DNA of 64,000 nucleotides from an uncultured Ignavibacteriota bacterium. GTDB lineage: Bacteria > Bacteroidota > Ignavibacteria > UBA10030 > UBA8401. A program made the position numbers and the translations under genes. Position 1 is the first letter of the stretch, and each line of letters starts with the position of its first letter. Shown here piece by piece: positions 37,703-46,875 of the stretch. The notes beneath the pieces were generated by a model that was given only the letters and a program-made list of their open reading frames with translations, searched no databases and was not told where the DNA came from. The stretch is taken from contig CAIOTF010000042.1 in NCBI GenBank assembly GCA_903861125.1, positions 62,001 through 126,000 of the forward strand. The letters run 5' to 3'.

Positions 37703-39187
37703 ATGAGCAAAGTTAAGAAATCCGAAGCAGAAGGAACACCGTTGAAATTTTTCGGTGATTGGAAATATGCCCCCGCACCGGAAAGCAAAGAACATATCCG
37801 GCTGAAGAAGCAATACGGTCTTTTCATCAACGGCGAGTTCGTTCAGCCAAAGAGTAAAAAATATTTCGATACGATCAATCCCGCCACCGAAGAAAAGATC
37901 GCCGAGATCGCAATCGCAGACGAAAAAGATGTCGACCTTGCTGTGAATGCCGCATCAAAAGCGTATAACAACGTATGGAAGAAAATGCACGCCAAAGAAC
38001 GTGCAAAGTACATCTACCGCATTGCACGAATGATCCAGGAACGTGCCCGCGAACTGGCGGTGATCGAAACAATGAATGGCGGCAAACCGATCCGTGAATC
38101 ACGTGACATCGATGTTCCTCTTGCCGCAAATCATTTCTTCTATTATGCAGGATGGGCCGACAAATTAAATTATGCTTTCCCGAACCGGACTCCCCAATCA
38201 CTCGGTGTAGCCGGACAGATCATTCCGTGGAATTTCCCTCTGCTGATGGCTGCGTGGAAAATCGCGCCGGCATTGGCCGCAGGCAATACGGTCGTTCTTA
38301 AACCGGCAGAGACCACTTCCCTCACCGCGTTGAAACTTGCAGAGATCATCGCTGAAAGCGGTTTGCCCGAAGGTGTCGTCAATATCGTCACCGGATTCGG
38401 GAAAACAGGCGCGGCCATCGTGCAGCATCCAAATGTGAACAAAGTCGCCTTTACCGGCAGTACGGATGTGGGTAAGATTATTCAAAAAGCGATTGCCGGA
38501 ACATCAAAAAGAGTAACGCTGGAACTTGGCGGAAAAGCAGCGAATATCGTGTTCGACGATGCTCCGATCGATCAGGCGGTAGAAGGCATCGTCAACGGCA
38601 TCTTCTTCAATCAGGGACATGTTTGCTGTGCGGGTTCCCGTCTGCTCGTTCAGGAAGGCGTTGCCGATATCGTTATCAGAAAATTGAAAGAGAGAATGGA
38701 AACGCTTATTGTCGGCGATCCCATGGATAAGAATACCGACATTGGTGCGATCAATTCCAAAGAACAGCTGAAAAAGATCCAGCAGTATATCACCATCGGC
38801 ATAAACGAAGGAGCGGAACTGTATCAGAGTTCCTGCACACTTCCGAATAAGGGATTCTTCTGCAAGCCGACTCTGTTCCTGAACACATCACAATCCCACA
38901 GAGTTGTGCAGGAAGAGATCTTCGGACCTGTACTTGCCGTGCAGACATTCCGCACAGTGGAAGAAGCGATCGAAAAGGCAAACAATATTCCATACGGTCT
39001 TTCCGCCGGCATCTGGACGGATAAAGGTTCTAAGATCTTCAATATGACAACAAAATTGCGCGCAGGTGTTGTGTGGGCAAATACCTACAACAAGTTCGAC
39101 CCGACATCGCCGTTCGGCGGATACAAAGAAAGCGGCTTCGGACGCGAAGGGGGCCTGCATGGTCTACTTCCCTATTTACAATTATAA
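37703..39187 (+). CDS. aldehyde dehydrogenase (catalytic member of the pair)
   Basis: A 494-residue NAD(P)-dependent aldehyde dehydrogenase. The N-terminal oligomerisation strand YGLFINGEFVQPKS leads to the Rossmann domain (IIPWNFPLLMAAWKIAPALA, VAFTGSTDVGK), the general-base Glu in TLELGGKAANIVFDD (about 265) and the catalytic Cys in NQGHVCCAGSRLL (about 300). The C-terminal PFGGYKESGFGREGGLHG is intact. It probably oxidises the acetaldehyde made by DeoC. The start at 37703 has the best ribosome site (AGGAAA); an ATG at 37676 is in frame. Confidence 0.94.
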   Translation: MSKVKKSEAEGTPLKFFGDWKYAPAPESKEHIRLKKQYGLFINGEFVQPKSKKYFDTINPATEEKIAEIAIADEKDVDLAVNAASKAYNNVWKKMHAKERAKYIYRIARMIQERARELAVIETMNGGKPIRESRDIDVPLAANHFFYYAGWADKLNYAFPNRTPQSLGVAGQIIPWNFPLLMAAWKIAPALAAGNTVVLKPAETTSLTALKLAEIIAESGLPEGVVNIVTGFGKTGAAIVQHPNVNKVAFTGSTDVGKIIQKAIAGTSKRVTLELGGKAANIVFDDAPIDQAVEGIVNGIFFNQGHVCCAGSRLLVQEGVADIVIRKLKERMETLIVGDPMDKNTDIGAINSKEQLKKIQQYITIGINEGAELYQSSCTLPNKGFFCKPTLFLNTSQSHRVVQEEIFGPVLAVQTFRTVEEAIEKANNIPYGLSAGIWTDKGSKIFNMTTKLRAGVVWANTYNKFDPTSPFGGYKESGFGREGGLHGLLPYLQL

Positions 39188-39204
39188 TTTACCGGATTAC
39201 GACA

Positions 39205-40086
39205 ATGGCACGAGTTGAAATATTAAAGACATACAAGATTTATATCGGCGGACAATTCCCACGGACAGAAAGCGGAAGATATTACCCGCTGACAGACAAG
39301 AAAAAAGAACCGGTCGCAAATGTGTGTCTCTCTTCCCGTAAAGATTTTCGCAATGCGGTCGTTGCGGCCCGATCAGCGTTCGGCGGATGGTCTTCGCGCG
39401 CTGCTTTCAACCGCGGACAGATCCTGTACCGTATTGCCGAGATGTTGGAAGGACGCAAGGACCAGTTCGTGAACGAATTGATCATTCAGGGCAGCACGGC
39501 AAAATCTGCAGCGGCAGAAGTCTCGATGGCGATTGATCGGCTTGTATACTATAGCGGCTGGTGCGACAAATATCAGCAATTGTTCGGGACAGTGAACCCG
39601 GTCGCATCGTCCCATTTTAATTTTTCCGTCCCGGAACCGACCGGCGTGGTTGCGATCATCGCACCGGAAGAAAGTTCACTGCTCGGATTGATCTCCGTAA
39701 TTGCTCCATGCATTGCAGGCGGAAATACATGTGTTGTTCTTGCATCAAACAGCAAACCGCTCTGTTCCATTACATTCGGTGAAGTCCTTGCTACATCCGA
39801 TCTTCCCGGCGGCGTGATCAATATTCTGACAGGCACAAGCAGCGAACTGCACTCGCATTTTTCAAACCATATGGATGTGAACGCAGTCGTTTATTGCAGA
39901 GCGGATGAAGAGGAAAAGAAAACAATTTTTCAAAATTCTTCATTGAATGTTAAACGTTCTTTTGTCTGGAACAACGACTGGTCTAAACCTGAAAGCGAAC
40001 ATCCGTATATGATCCTTGATCTGCAGGAAATAAAGACAACATGGCACCCCATTGAAAATATTGGCATAGCAGGAGCTAAGTATTAA
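39205..40086 (+). CDS. truncated aldehyde-dehydrogenase homologue without catalytic residues
   Basis: A 293-residue protein that aligns by eye with the N-terminal half of aldehyde dehydrogenases: an IYIGGQFPRTESGRYY start, AFGGWSSRAAFNRGQILYRI, the VPEPTGVVAIIAPEES Rossmann strand and LPGGVINILTGT. After about residue 215 the match fades: the catalytic Glu loop and the whole Cys-containing catalytic domain are missing. A short tail ends TTWHPIENIGIAGAKY. The frame is intact and sits 17 bases after the active enzyme, so it is probably a conserved non-catalytic partner rather than a relic. Together the two resemble a bacterial ALDH16 cut in two. Confidence 0.82.
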   Translation: MARVEILKTYKIYIGGQFPRTESGRYYPLTDKKKEPVANVCLSSRKDFRNAVVAARSAFGGWSSRAAFNRGQILYRIAEMLEGRKDQFVNELIIQGSTAKSAAAEVSMAIDRLVYYSGWCDKYQQLFGTVNPVASSHFNFSVPEPTGVVAIIAPEESSLLGLISVIAPCIAGGNTCVVLASNSKPLCSITFGEVLATSDLPGGVINILTGTSSELHSHFSNHMDVNAVVYCRADEEEKKTIFQNSSLNVKRSFVWNNDWSKPESEHPYMILDLQEIKTTWHPIENIGIAGAKY

Positions 40087-40105
40087 ACATTATTATCATA
40101 TCGCA

Positions 40106-40609
40106 TTGAGCGTTTTTCTTGCAGGAATGTGGATTGGGTGTTCTTCGTCGGAGAATGCTGCCGAAGATGAAGTTGTAACCGAAGTTGTTGCAGTTGATAC
40201 AGTGGTTACAGCATCCCCCATGCATATTCCGGAAGTTAAAAAACAGGAGAAGGGAAAATCCGCACCGCAGAGATTTTCCGTACAGGCTGATACGGTAGAC
40301 GTTCAAAGGAAAAAACGTCAGGGTTCTTCGCCGTCATCGATCTCTGTGAAGGCATCTGCACCGAAAAAATTCTACACCATTGAAGTGGGTGCATTCAGAC
40401 TGCAGAGCAATGTTAACCGTCATAAAGAAGAATTGGGAAAACGTTTCAAACTTCCTGTGAGAGTGTTGTTCGACAGTACGCTCAAGTTGACACGTGTGTG
40501 TGTCGGAACATTTTCAACAAAATCTTTTGCGGTCGATTTCATCAATAGCATGCAGCAACAATATCCGAATGAGTATCCCGACCTTTGGGTATCATACTGG
40601 ACAAAATAA
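40106..40609 (+). CDS. SPOR-domain lipoprotein
   Basis: A lipoprotein with lipobox WIGC and a C-terminal SPOR domain of about 70 residues (KFYTIEVGAFRLQSNVNRHKEEL to PDLWVSYWTK), a fold that binds denuded peptidoglycan glycan strands. Between them is a low-complexity Val/Lys/Ser-rich linker. The listed TTG start (40106) gives a signal lacking the usual basic residue. An ATT at 40082, six bases after AGGAG (40071-40075) and overlapping the stop of the upstream gene, would give a proper I/MKHYYHIALSVFLAG signal and may be the true start. Confidence 0.8.
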   Translation: MSVFLAGMWIGCSSSENAAEDEVVTEVVAVDTVVTASPMHIPEVKKQEKGKSAPQRFSVQADTVDVQRKKRQGSSPSSISVKASAPKKFYTIEVGAFRLQSNVNRHKEELGKRFKLPVRVLFDSTLKLTRVCVGTFSTKSFAVDFINSMQQQYPNEYPDLWVSYWTK

Positions 40610-40611
40610 TC

Positions 40612-41142
40612 ATGGCCATTGTTCGATTCTTCGTATATTTCTTCACTGCTTCTTCACTGCTGTTCGGACAAGCATACACCAGTGCCGATTCATTATACCA
40701 GCCGCGGAAAGAACAATTGAGCACCTTCGAACGGTCGTTCAAACCTTCCTTTTATGATTCCGAAGTGTACCTTTATAAGAAAAATGATACCGCCAAGGTT
40801 TCCGGACGGTCGATTGATCAATTGACGTCGGCTCCTCCGGAGACGCTGCAAGGATTCAGGGTTCAACTACTTGCGACAAATAATTACGACGAAGCGAATA
40901 CAACGCGGAATATCATTACGCAGACGTTTCCTGATGTTTGGATCTATCTTGTCTTTGAATCGCCGACGTATAAGATCCGGGTGGGAGATTTTGCGAACCG
41001 TGCTGAAGCGAAAATTCTTCTCGATCAGTTTCTTACAAAGGGATTCAGGAAAGCATGGATCGTTCCTGACCGTATCATCAGAAATCAACTTCCAAAACCG
41101 CCGCTGCCAACTCCAATCGACAGCACTTCTCTACTCCGATAG
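40612..41142 (+). CDS. exported SPOR-domain protein
   Basis: A 176-residue protein with a signal peptide (MAIVRFFVYFFTASSLLFGQ) and a C-terminal SPOR repeat (LQGFRVQLLATNNYDEANTT, then YLVFESPTYKIRVGDFANRA and GFRKAWIVPD). It lies two bases behind the SPOR lipoprotein gene, so two peptidoglycan-binding proteins are made together. They could act at the division septum or as general wall sensors; no partner enzyme is next to them. Start chosen at 40612, where the signal peptide begins. Confidence 0.85.
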   Translation: MAIVRFFVYFFTASSLLFGQAYTSADSLYQPRKEQLSTFERSFKPSFYDSEVYLYKKNDTAKVSGRSIDQLTSAPPETLQGFRVQLLATNNYDEANTTRNIITQTFPDVWIYLVFESPTYKIRVGDFANRAEAKILLDQFLTKGFRKAWIVPDRIIRNQLPKPPLPTPIDSTSLLR

Positions 41143-41143
41143 G

Positions 41144-42820
41144 TTATTGCGCTTTCATCATGACACCATCAACAGGCCAGCGTGCGCGGACCCGTATGGT
41201 ATCCTGATACAGCGAAAATCGTTCAGCACGTTTGTATGGAAATATTTTCCCGGCATCGTGAATACCATTACCATTTTTATCGTCAAACGCTTTCAAAGCA
41301 TATCGCCCTTCTGGCAACCGGGGTAAGGTGAATTTTCCCGATGCGGTGGTGACAGCACTTATCTCTGTCTGTTTCGCACTGTTGATGTTTTTTGCCTGTA
41401 TAATATTCAACGAACCGCCGAATCCGCCAAAAATTCCCTCAATACTTCCGTAATTCTCCGGATCGTCTATGGTAAAGAGAACATGATCAATGCTATCTTT
41501 CAGATGATTCCCTATCAAATCCCTGATTCCGTTCCATTTGAAGGTCAATGAATAACGCTCGCCGATGTTCAGTTTTGATGTTGGAATAAATGAAAGTGTG
41601 TTCACAGCTCTGCTCAACAATCGGAATTGTACTGATGAACTGTCTTTCTGACGTTTCAGCGTGACGGCTGTATCAGATACCGGCATAAGCAGAGCATCAT
41701 TAAATTGGTATGTGATCTCGTCATCCGGGAAGATCTTGGAGGAAGCTTCTTTCAATGTTGAGTTCGTTATCAACGGTGGAATAGTATCATTGACCGCCGA
41801 TCCGGTAAATTGTTTTGATCGCGCAATTGGATTGATTGAAAATCCAGACCTGTCCTTCACGGAATTTACCTGCAGCAGATAGAGTTGATTAGATTTCTGT
41901 TTTTCCGTTACAATGGTAAAGCTGGTATATTCAAAATTATTAACAAAGAATTGTTTCAAAGGTAAAGTGTTTTGGAATAGCGTATCGGTAACGCTGAAAT
42001 CGCTGATCGCCAACGATAAAGTATCCATCGGTTCGCTGAACTGAACAATGAGGTGCCTGTCATCTGTGGCCGTAACCGATGATAACCTTGGCGGAGTCGT
42101 ATCCTCTTTTGCAATGACGAATTTCATACCTGAGGCAAGCGTATCGGTCAGTGTCAGTGTTACGTCGTCGGACGTGCCGGCCGCATCGGTTTCAGGATCA
42201 TAAAGAAGATTTCTGAACTCGTCGCGTATTGCAAACATTCGATATTTTCCGGGAGCAAGATTGGTCAACAGGAAATCGCCGCTTTTGCCCGTTTGTGTTA
42301 TATAGTCAGGCTTCGTTTTTGCCGGATTGAGTGTATCAGGCATTATCGTGTCTAACCGGTATGAGAAAATCATCACACCGTCCGATTTTTCATCATAAAC
42401 TTTTCCGGCAACCGCTCCCTTGTCAATAGTATTCCCTGTGGAGAATGCAAGAGTGAATGATTTCGCCATCCTGTTTTGGGCGCGGACATCGATCACATCA
42501 GTCCCCACCGTTATTACATACGTTGTATTGCTGCGCAATTGCTCTTTGAATGTGATCTCCAATTCCGTTCCGCTCCAATCGAACTCTTTTTCTTCGATCG
42601 TAGGAGAAATAAAGATCGCCCCTTCAGTTGAACGCCGGTCGACATATTCGCTGAACTCAAGAACAATCTTACTATCAGTATAATTTACTGTATTGGGAGC
42701 CGGGAATACCGAAATAATCTCGGGCGGCACAGAATCCGGAGGACCGCCTTCCGGAGGACGCTGACCGGCACAGCCGAAAAGAAATAACAGGAAAAATATT
42801 GTGATGAATATCTGTTTCAT
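41144..42820 (-). CDS. Ig-like (Big_5/SbsA-type) domain lipoprotein
   Basis: A 558-residue lipoprotein (signal MKQIFITIFFLLFLFGC, lipobox Cys at residue 17). It opens with the AGQRPPEGGPPDSVPPEI stretch seen in many Bacteroidota proteins with Big_5 Ig-like domains. At least two such domains can be seen (SKIVLEFSEYVDRRS, and LIVQFSEPMDTLSLAISDF), with carboxypeptidase-regulatory-like segments (FLLTNLAPGKYRMFAIRD, FTLPRLPEGRYALKAFDD). The role is probably structural or binding at the cell surface. It converges on the SPOR gene with one base between the stops. A second ATG lies three codons upstream. Confidence 0.85.
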   Translation of the reverse strand: MKQIFITIFFLLFLFGCAGQRPPEGGPPDSVPPEIISVFPAPNTVNYTDSKIVLEFSEYVDRRSTEGAIFISPTIEEKEFDWSGTELEITFKEQLRSNTTYVITVGTDVIDVRAQNRMAKSFTLAFSTGNTIDKGAVAGKVYDEKSDGVMIFSYRLDTIMPDTLNPAKTKPDYITQTGKSGDFLLTNLAPGKYRMFAIRDEFRNLLYDPETDAAGTSDDVTLTLTDTLASGMKFVIAKEDTTPPRLSSVTATDDRHLIVQFSEPMDTLSLAISDFSVTDTLFQNTLPLKQFFVNNFEYTSFTIVTEKQKSNQLYLLQVNSVKDRSGFSINPIARSKQFTGSAVNDTIPPLITNSTLKEASSKIFPDDEITYQFNDALLMPVSDTAVTLKRQKDSSSVQFRLLSRAVNTLSFIPTSKLNIGERYSLTFKWNGIRDLIGNHLKDSIDHVLFTIDDPENYGSIEGIFGGFGGSLNIIQAKNINSAKQTEISAVTTASGKFTLPRLPEGRYALKAFDDKNGNGIHDAGKIFPYKRAERFSLYQDTIRVRARWPVDGVMMKAQ

Positions 42821-42984
42821 GTAATTCAATTATATGAATAAATCACGAGAGATAAAAACGTTGAATTTCAATGAAGAGATAATTACATTGATTCAATGAT
42901 TGATTGTTACAGTTGAACCACTATATTTTTATTTCTGATGCACACCTGAACACTGTGCGGCAATCATTGAATGACGGAGGAATA

Positions 42985-43932
42985 ATGAAGAGTACAATCT
43001 TCATTCTTAAAATAACCGCAATTTTTTTATTTTCTGCACTTCTGCATGCGGGCGATCGGCCTGCATACCAATTTCTGCAAAACGACGTCAGCGCACGCGC
43101 TTCATCTATGGCCGGCAGTTACGTTTCGATGCAGAACGATCCAGCGGGAATATTCTACAATCCGGCTACGATTGGTACGTCCCTCGCACCTGTTGCCTCT
43201 CTGGGATATGCAAGTCATGTCTTGGATATTAAAGCCGGTTTTGCTGCTTATACTCAAGAAATTCAGAACATTGGCGTGGTTGGCGTTGGTGTAAATTACA
43301 TCAACTACGGCTCGTTTTCCGGCAGAAACGATCAGGGGATCGAAACAGGATCATTCAGCGCCGGTGATATGGCGCTTTCGGTAAGTTTGGCAAATCTATT
43401 CGAAGAAAATCTCTATTACGGAATTACAGGAAAATATATCTATTCGTCCATTGCCGATGCAAATTCTTCAGCTCTCGCAATGGATCTTGGGCTGATGTAT
43501 CTCATCCCGGGAGATAATCCGATTTCAATAGGTGCTGCGGTTTCAAATATCGGTACGCAAATTGATAAATATGGATCAACAGCCGAAAAGCTGCCTTTTG
43601 AAATAAAATTCGGCGGAACGGTAAAACCAGAGCATCTCCCCCTACAATTGAGTGTTAATTTCCATAAACTCAACGAAGAACGGGATACATTCCTTGATAA
43701 GTTCACGACATTCACCGTGGGTGGAGAATTTATCGTAAGCAAGGCGCTTCGCTTCCGTTTTGGTTATAACAACGAACGGAGAAAAGAGTTGAAGATCGGA
43801 ACATCAGCCGGCATGGCCGGTTTCTCTATGGGTGGCGGGCTTGTCTTGAAGAATATCAGACTTGACTACAGCTTCAATTCATACGGCGAAATAGGCAGTA
43901 TCAGCAGGATCACGCTTGGTCTTGATGTGTAA
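42985..43932 (+). CDS. PorQ/PorV-family T9SS outer-membrane protein
   Basis: A 315-residue outer-membrane beta-barrel. The signal peptide (MKSTIFILKITAIFLFSALLHA) is followed by the family start LQNDVSARASSMAGSYVSMQNDPAGIFYNPA, with alternating hydrophobic strands to the end (ISRITLGLDV). PorQ and PorV are linked to T9SS; PorV shuttles cargo from the translocon to the attachment complex. PorQ is the better fit, by length and by the N-terminal motif, but the two are hard to separate by eye. The start is fixed by GGAGG at 42976-42980. Confidence 0.8.
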   Translation: MKSTIFILKITAIFLFSALLHAGDRPAYQFLQNDVSARASSMAGSYVSMQNDPAGIFYNPATIGTSLAPVASLGYASHVLDIKAGFAAYTQEIQNIGVVGVGVNYINYGSFSGRNDQGIETGSFSAGDMALSVSLANLFEENLYYGITGKYIYSSIADANSSALAMDLGLMYLIPGDNPISIGAAVSNIGTQIDKYGSTAEKLPFEIKFGGTVKPEHLPLQLSVNFHKLNEERDTFLDKFTTFTVGGEFIVSKALRFRFGYNNERRKELKIGTSAGMAGFSMGGGLVLKNIRLDYSFNSYGEIGSISRITLGLDV

Positions 43933-43955
43933 TTGGTACAAACACTTTCACTAAT

Positions 43956-43992
43956 AAAAAAAAATCCCTCGCCGTAAACGAGGGTTTTTTAT
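43956..43992 (+). terminator. bidirectional intrinsic terminator
   Basis: A CCCTCG/CGAGGG stem with a seven-base loop, flanked by an A tract on the left and a T tract on the right. It can end both the PorQ-like transcript and the converging ZIP-transporter operon. Confidence 0.85.
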
Positions 43993-44012
43993 TATACAAA
44001 CCTTTGCGCCGA

Positions 44013-44771
44013 TCAATGTCCGACGAGTCCTTTCAGAAACATTCCGCTTCCATAATACATGACCATACCGACGAACACCACCAGCGATAATATCCGGTTA
44101 TCGGATCGATTGATTTCCGGAATAAGATCGCTTGCGCTTACATATAATGCAGCACCGGCCGAGAAAGCGAATGCATAACCGGTTATTTTCTGATCAAGAT
44201 TCTGCAGAAAGAAAATCATGAATATCCCGATCATTGTACCGCCGGCAATTCCGGCCGTCGCCTTCACCGCGGTCTGTCTCGACTGGTTAGACGCAAGCAT
44301 AATCGATGCGATCGTAAGGCCTTCCGGAAATTTATGAAGCAGAATGGCGATGAAGATTAAAATACCGAGTGGAAGATCATAATACATTCCTGCAGAAATT
44401 GCAAGGCCGTCGAAGAAGGCATGAATAAACAATCCCCAGAACGCGGAGTAACTGGCAACCTTCGATACCATCACGTGGGAATGCGTCTCCTCGCCGAAAT
44501 GGAGATGTTTCACGACCGTGTGTTCCACAAAATGGATCACACTGAAACCAAAGAGCATCCAGATCGGAGCGGAACTGCCGATGTTTTCGATGCTCTCCGG
44601 TAAAAGATCGATCATCACCAGTGCAAGCATAAATCCGGCGCCGAGGGCAATCAAATTTTCCTGGATCTTTTTTGACAGATCTCTTTTCCATGCTACAAAA
44701 GCACCGCCGAGTATTTCCGCTGCCCCCGCAATAAGTCCTGCAAAGATGATATAAATAGTTGTTTCGTTCAT
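44013..44771 (-). CDS. ZIP-family metal transporter
   Basis: A 252-residue inner-membrane protein with about eight helices and the two ZIP metal-site motifs: HAFFDGLAISAG in TM4 and HKFPEGLTIASI in TM5. These carry the His and acidic residues that pass zinc, iron or other divalent ions inward. A His-rich loop (HLHFGEETHSH) precedes TM4. The start overlaps the stop of the TPR gene (ATGA, 44768-44771). It is the last gene of a long overlapping operon before a terminator. Confidence 0.92.
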   Translation of the reverse strand: MNETTIYIIFAGLIAGAAEILGGAFVAWKRDLSKKIQENLIALGAGFMLALVMIDLLPESIENIGSSAPIWMLFGFSVIHFVEHTVVKHLHFGEETHSHVMVSKVASYSAFWGLFIHAFFDGLAISAGMYYDLPLGILIFIAILLHKFPEGLTIASIMLASNQSRQTAVKATAGIAGGTMIGIFMIFFLQNLDQKITGYAFAFSAGAALYVSASDLIPEINRSDNRILSLVVFVGMVMYYGSGMFLKGLVGH

Positions 44772-45919
44772 TGTATATATGGTTTTTTCAAATATTGTTC
44801 CGCCATCTCCAGCGAATTTTCGAATTTCTTAAGGCGTTGAACTTTCTGATACTGCATAATAGCAAAATTCCGTTTCTTTTGCACGTCAAAGATCATTCCT
44901 ATCCGCAAATTTGCCATCGTCATAAACGCCGATGTTTCATTTTTGTCCAACACACGGCTGATCTCGTCGCATTTAAAGAAATACTTCAACGCCTGATCAA
45001 ATGTTCCGGTATTCATTGCAATCATTCCAAGATAATATGCGGCCTCACGCATCGCATAACCGGAATATCCGCGTTGATTGTTCTCGCAGCGTTTGTAGAT
45101 CTCTGCAAATGCAGATTGTGATTCGCCGAATTTAGAGAGAGAAAATGTGCTTCGTCCCACATAGCGATGGAATACAACATTGTTCGGAAATTGTTTCAGT
45201 AACGACGACGACAAGTCGTATGCTTTTTCATACTGATGTTCGTAATTATAGCTGAGTTGCAGAAGAAAATATTTAGCCTCTAGTGAGGCGAATTTTGCCT
45301 TTTCCGAGGCAATGGTAAGCTGCTCAATTCCTTTCTTTTTATCTCCGGTCGGAAAGAACACCATCACCGGTTTTACTATTGGATATTTTTCCGGAATCGT
45401 AGAGGCATAATAATTATAAATTCCGATACCGAGCAGGATATCGTAATTATCGGGAGCAATCTTATATGCTCTTTGCACTATCGGAAGTGCGCGCCTGCCG
45501 TCATTTGCTGCTTTGATCCAACTGCTCCGATTCGCCCTTAGTCTGCCTTGGAATCCCAATGCCCCTCCTTTGAAGAACAAGGCACTGACATCGTTCTCGT
45601 TCACATCCAGCAGACTGTCGCAGAGTTCTATGACATCATCCATTTTTTTTATAAACATGTCGTCATTCGATTCATCGTCGATCGTCATCAGAATCTTCCA
45701 CCAGTCGATCATAGCCAGAAAGAATTTTCCTGCGGGATGGGAAGGATAGTTTTTCGATAAAGAGGAAAATTCTACTTCCGCCTTTTCAAACTCAAGATCG
45801 TATACGGCATTGATGCCGCGCTGCGCCTGCGCATTAAATTCCGGTGAGGTGATCCATTGTGAAAATGATACCGATGAGAAGAGAATAATAAAAAGGAAGG
45901 ATCGGAACACTGTTCTCAC
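44768..45919 (-). CDS. exported TPR-like repeat protein
   Basis: A 383-residue protein with a signal peptide (FRSFLFIILFSSVSFSQ) and helical repeats typical of TPRs (EFEKAEVEFSSLSKNYP, EKAYDLSSSLLKQFP, TFDQALKYFFKCDE). No enzyme motif is seen. It starts with GTG overlapping the stop of the CPBP gene by four bases, and its stop overlaps the ZIP transporter start. The function is unknown. Confidence 0.8.
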   Translation of the reverse strand: MRTVFRSFLFIILFSSVSFSQWITSPEFNAQAQRGINAVYDLEFEKAEVEFSSLSKNYPSHPAGKFFLAMIDWWKILMTIDDESNDDMFIKKMDDVIELCDSLLDVNENDVSALFFKGGALGFQGRLRANRSSWIKAANDGRRALPIVQRAYKIAPDNYDILLGIGIYNYYASTIPEKYPIVKPVMVFFPTGDKKKGIEQLTIASEKAKFASLEAKYFLLQLSYNYEHQYEKAYDLSSSLLKQFPNNVVFHRYVGRSTFSLSKFGESQSAFAEIYKRCENNQRGYSGYAMREAAYYLGMIAMNTGTFDQALKYFFKCDEISRVLDKNETSAFMTMANLRIGMIFDVQKKRNFAIMQYQKVQRLKKFENSLEMAEQYLKKPYIQ

Positions 45920-46875
45920 GGCAGAATGTTGACGGTTTCGGTGGTTTGAGAAAGCAGTTGTTGCTTTCGTTCTTCACGCCATTGTTCGTATCTCCACACC
46001 CCATTAGCGTCAGAAACCCAATTCCATTTAAAGATCAAGAGTGTTCCGATGATCAGCATCATTGTTGCCAATGCTCCCCCTTCGGGTCCGAATGCACCGC
46101 CGGTCAGCCAGACCGGTCCGCTGACAATCGCTGAGCCGATCTGTTCTCGGACAGAAGTCGTTCCACTGACAGGATACGAATAAACAAAACCCTGGAAAAA
46201 ATTCCAGGAGATGTGAAGTCCTATCGGAAGCCATAATGCTCTTGTCTTAAAGTAGGCGATGGAAAGCCAAATTCCTGCCAATCCGACATTGATCAATCCA
46301 AAAACGGAAGCGTTGGGATTTGAACTATGTGCTATGGCAAAAATAAACGCTAAAGTAAGTGTGGCTATGATCCTATTCGTTCCTTCAATGAAGGTTTGAA
46401 AAATATATCCACGGAAAAGAACCTCTTCACCGTATCCAACGATAACGTACAACGCCAAACTGTTGATGAAGATGATGCAACCCTCACGGAAAGTGACATC
46501 ACGAAATTCGATGTGAACCATTCCGGTTACATACTCGATCACAAAGATAGCGGACATCATACCGGAGCCGAACAACAATCCCTGAAACATTTCTTTCCCT
46601 GCATTTGCCTTCAGCGTGAGTCCGACTGCAACAAAAGGACGCTTATCCAAAAATCGCAGCATAATCCATGTTGCAATTGTTGTGGTGATATAAAACAGAT
46701 ATGCGCCGGTAGTTTGCAGCGGAACGCCTGGGATCTGTTTGAGCACCGTCATAAGCGGTGCGGTTATAACGGTATTGCATGCCGTTGCAATCAATAGGAA
46801 AATACCGATCCTCCAACCGGCCCGGAGATAGTCAATCTCTGCATTGATAAAGATATTTTTGACTATCGCTTTCAA
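45916..46875 (-). CDS. CPBP-family intramembrane metalloprotease
   Basis: A 319-residue membrane protein with eight or so helices and the CPBP/Abi catalytic motifs: [13 protein letters not shown] (EExxxR), FAIAHSSNP (second motif His) and [11 protein letters not shown] (His-x3-Asn). The family includes the Rce1 CAAX proteases and proteins of unknown substrate. The likely start is TTG, overlapping the GlyRS stop (TTGA, 46872-46875) with GGAG just upstream. The C-terminal tail is charged and cytosolic. Confidence 0.88.
   Translation of the reverse strand: MKAIVKNIFINAEIDYLRAGWRIGIFLLIATACNTVITAPLMTVLKQIPGVPLQTTGAYLFYITTTIATWIMLRFLDKRPFVAVGLTLKANAGKEMFQGLLFGSGMMSAIFVIEYVTGMVHIEFRDVTFREGCIIFINSLALYVIVGYGEEVLFRGYIFQTFIEGTNRIIATLTLAFIFAIAHSSNPNASVFGLINVGLAGIWLSIAYFKTRALWLPIGLHISWNFFQGFVYSYPVSGTTSVREQIGSAIVSGPVWLTGGAFGPEGGALATMMLIIGTLLIFKWNWVSDANGVWRYEQWREERKQQLLSQTTETVNILP

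Noticed and set aside
39205-40086. Reading the short ALDH homologue as a pseudogene
   Set aside because: No frameshift or stop inside, tight spacing to the active ALDH, and a distinct C-terminal tail argue for a maintained gene; kept as a CDS.
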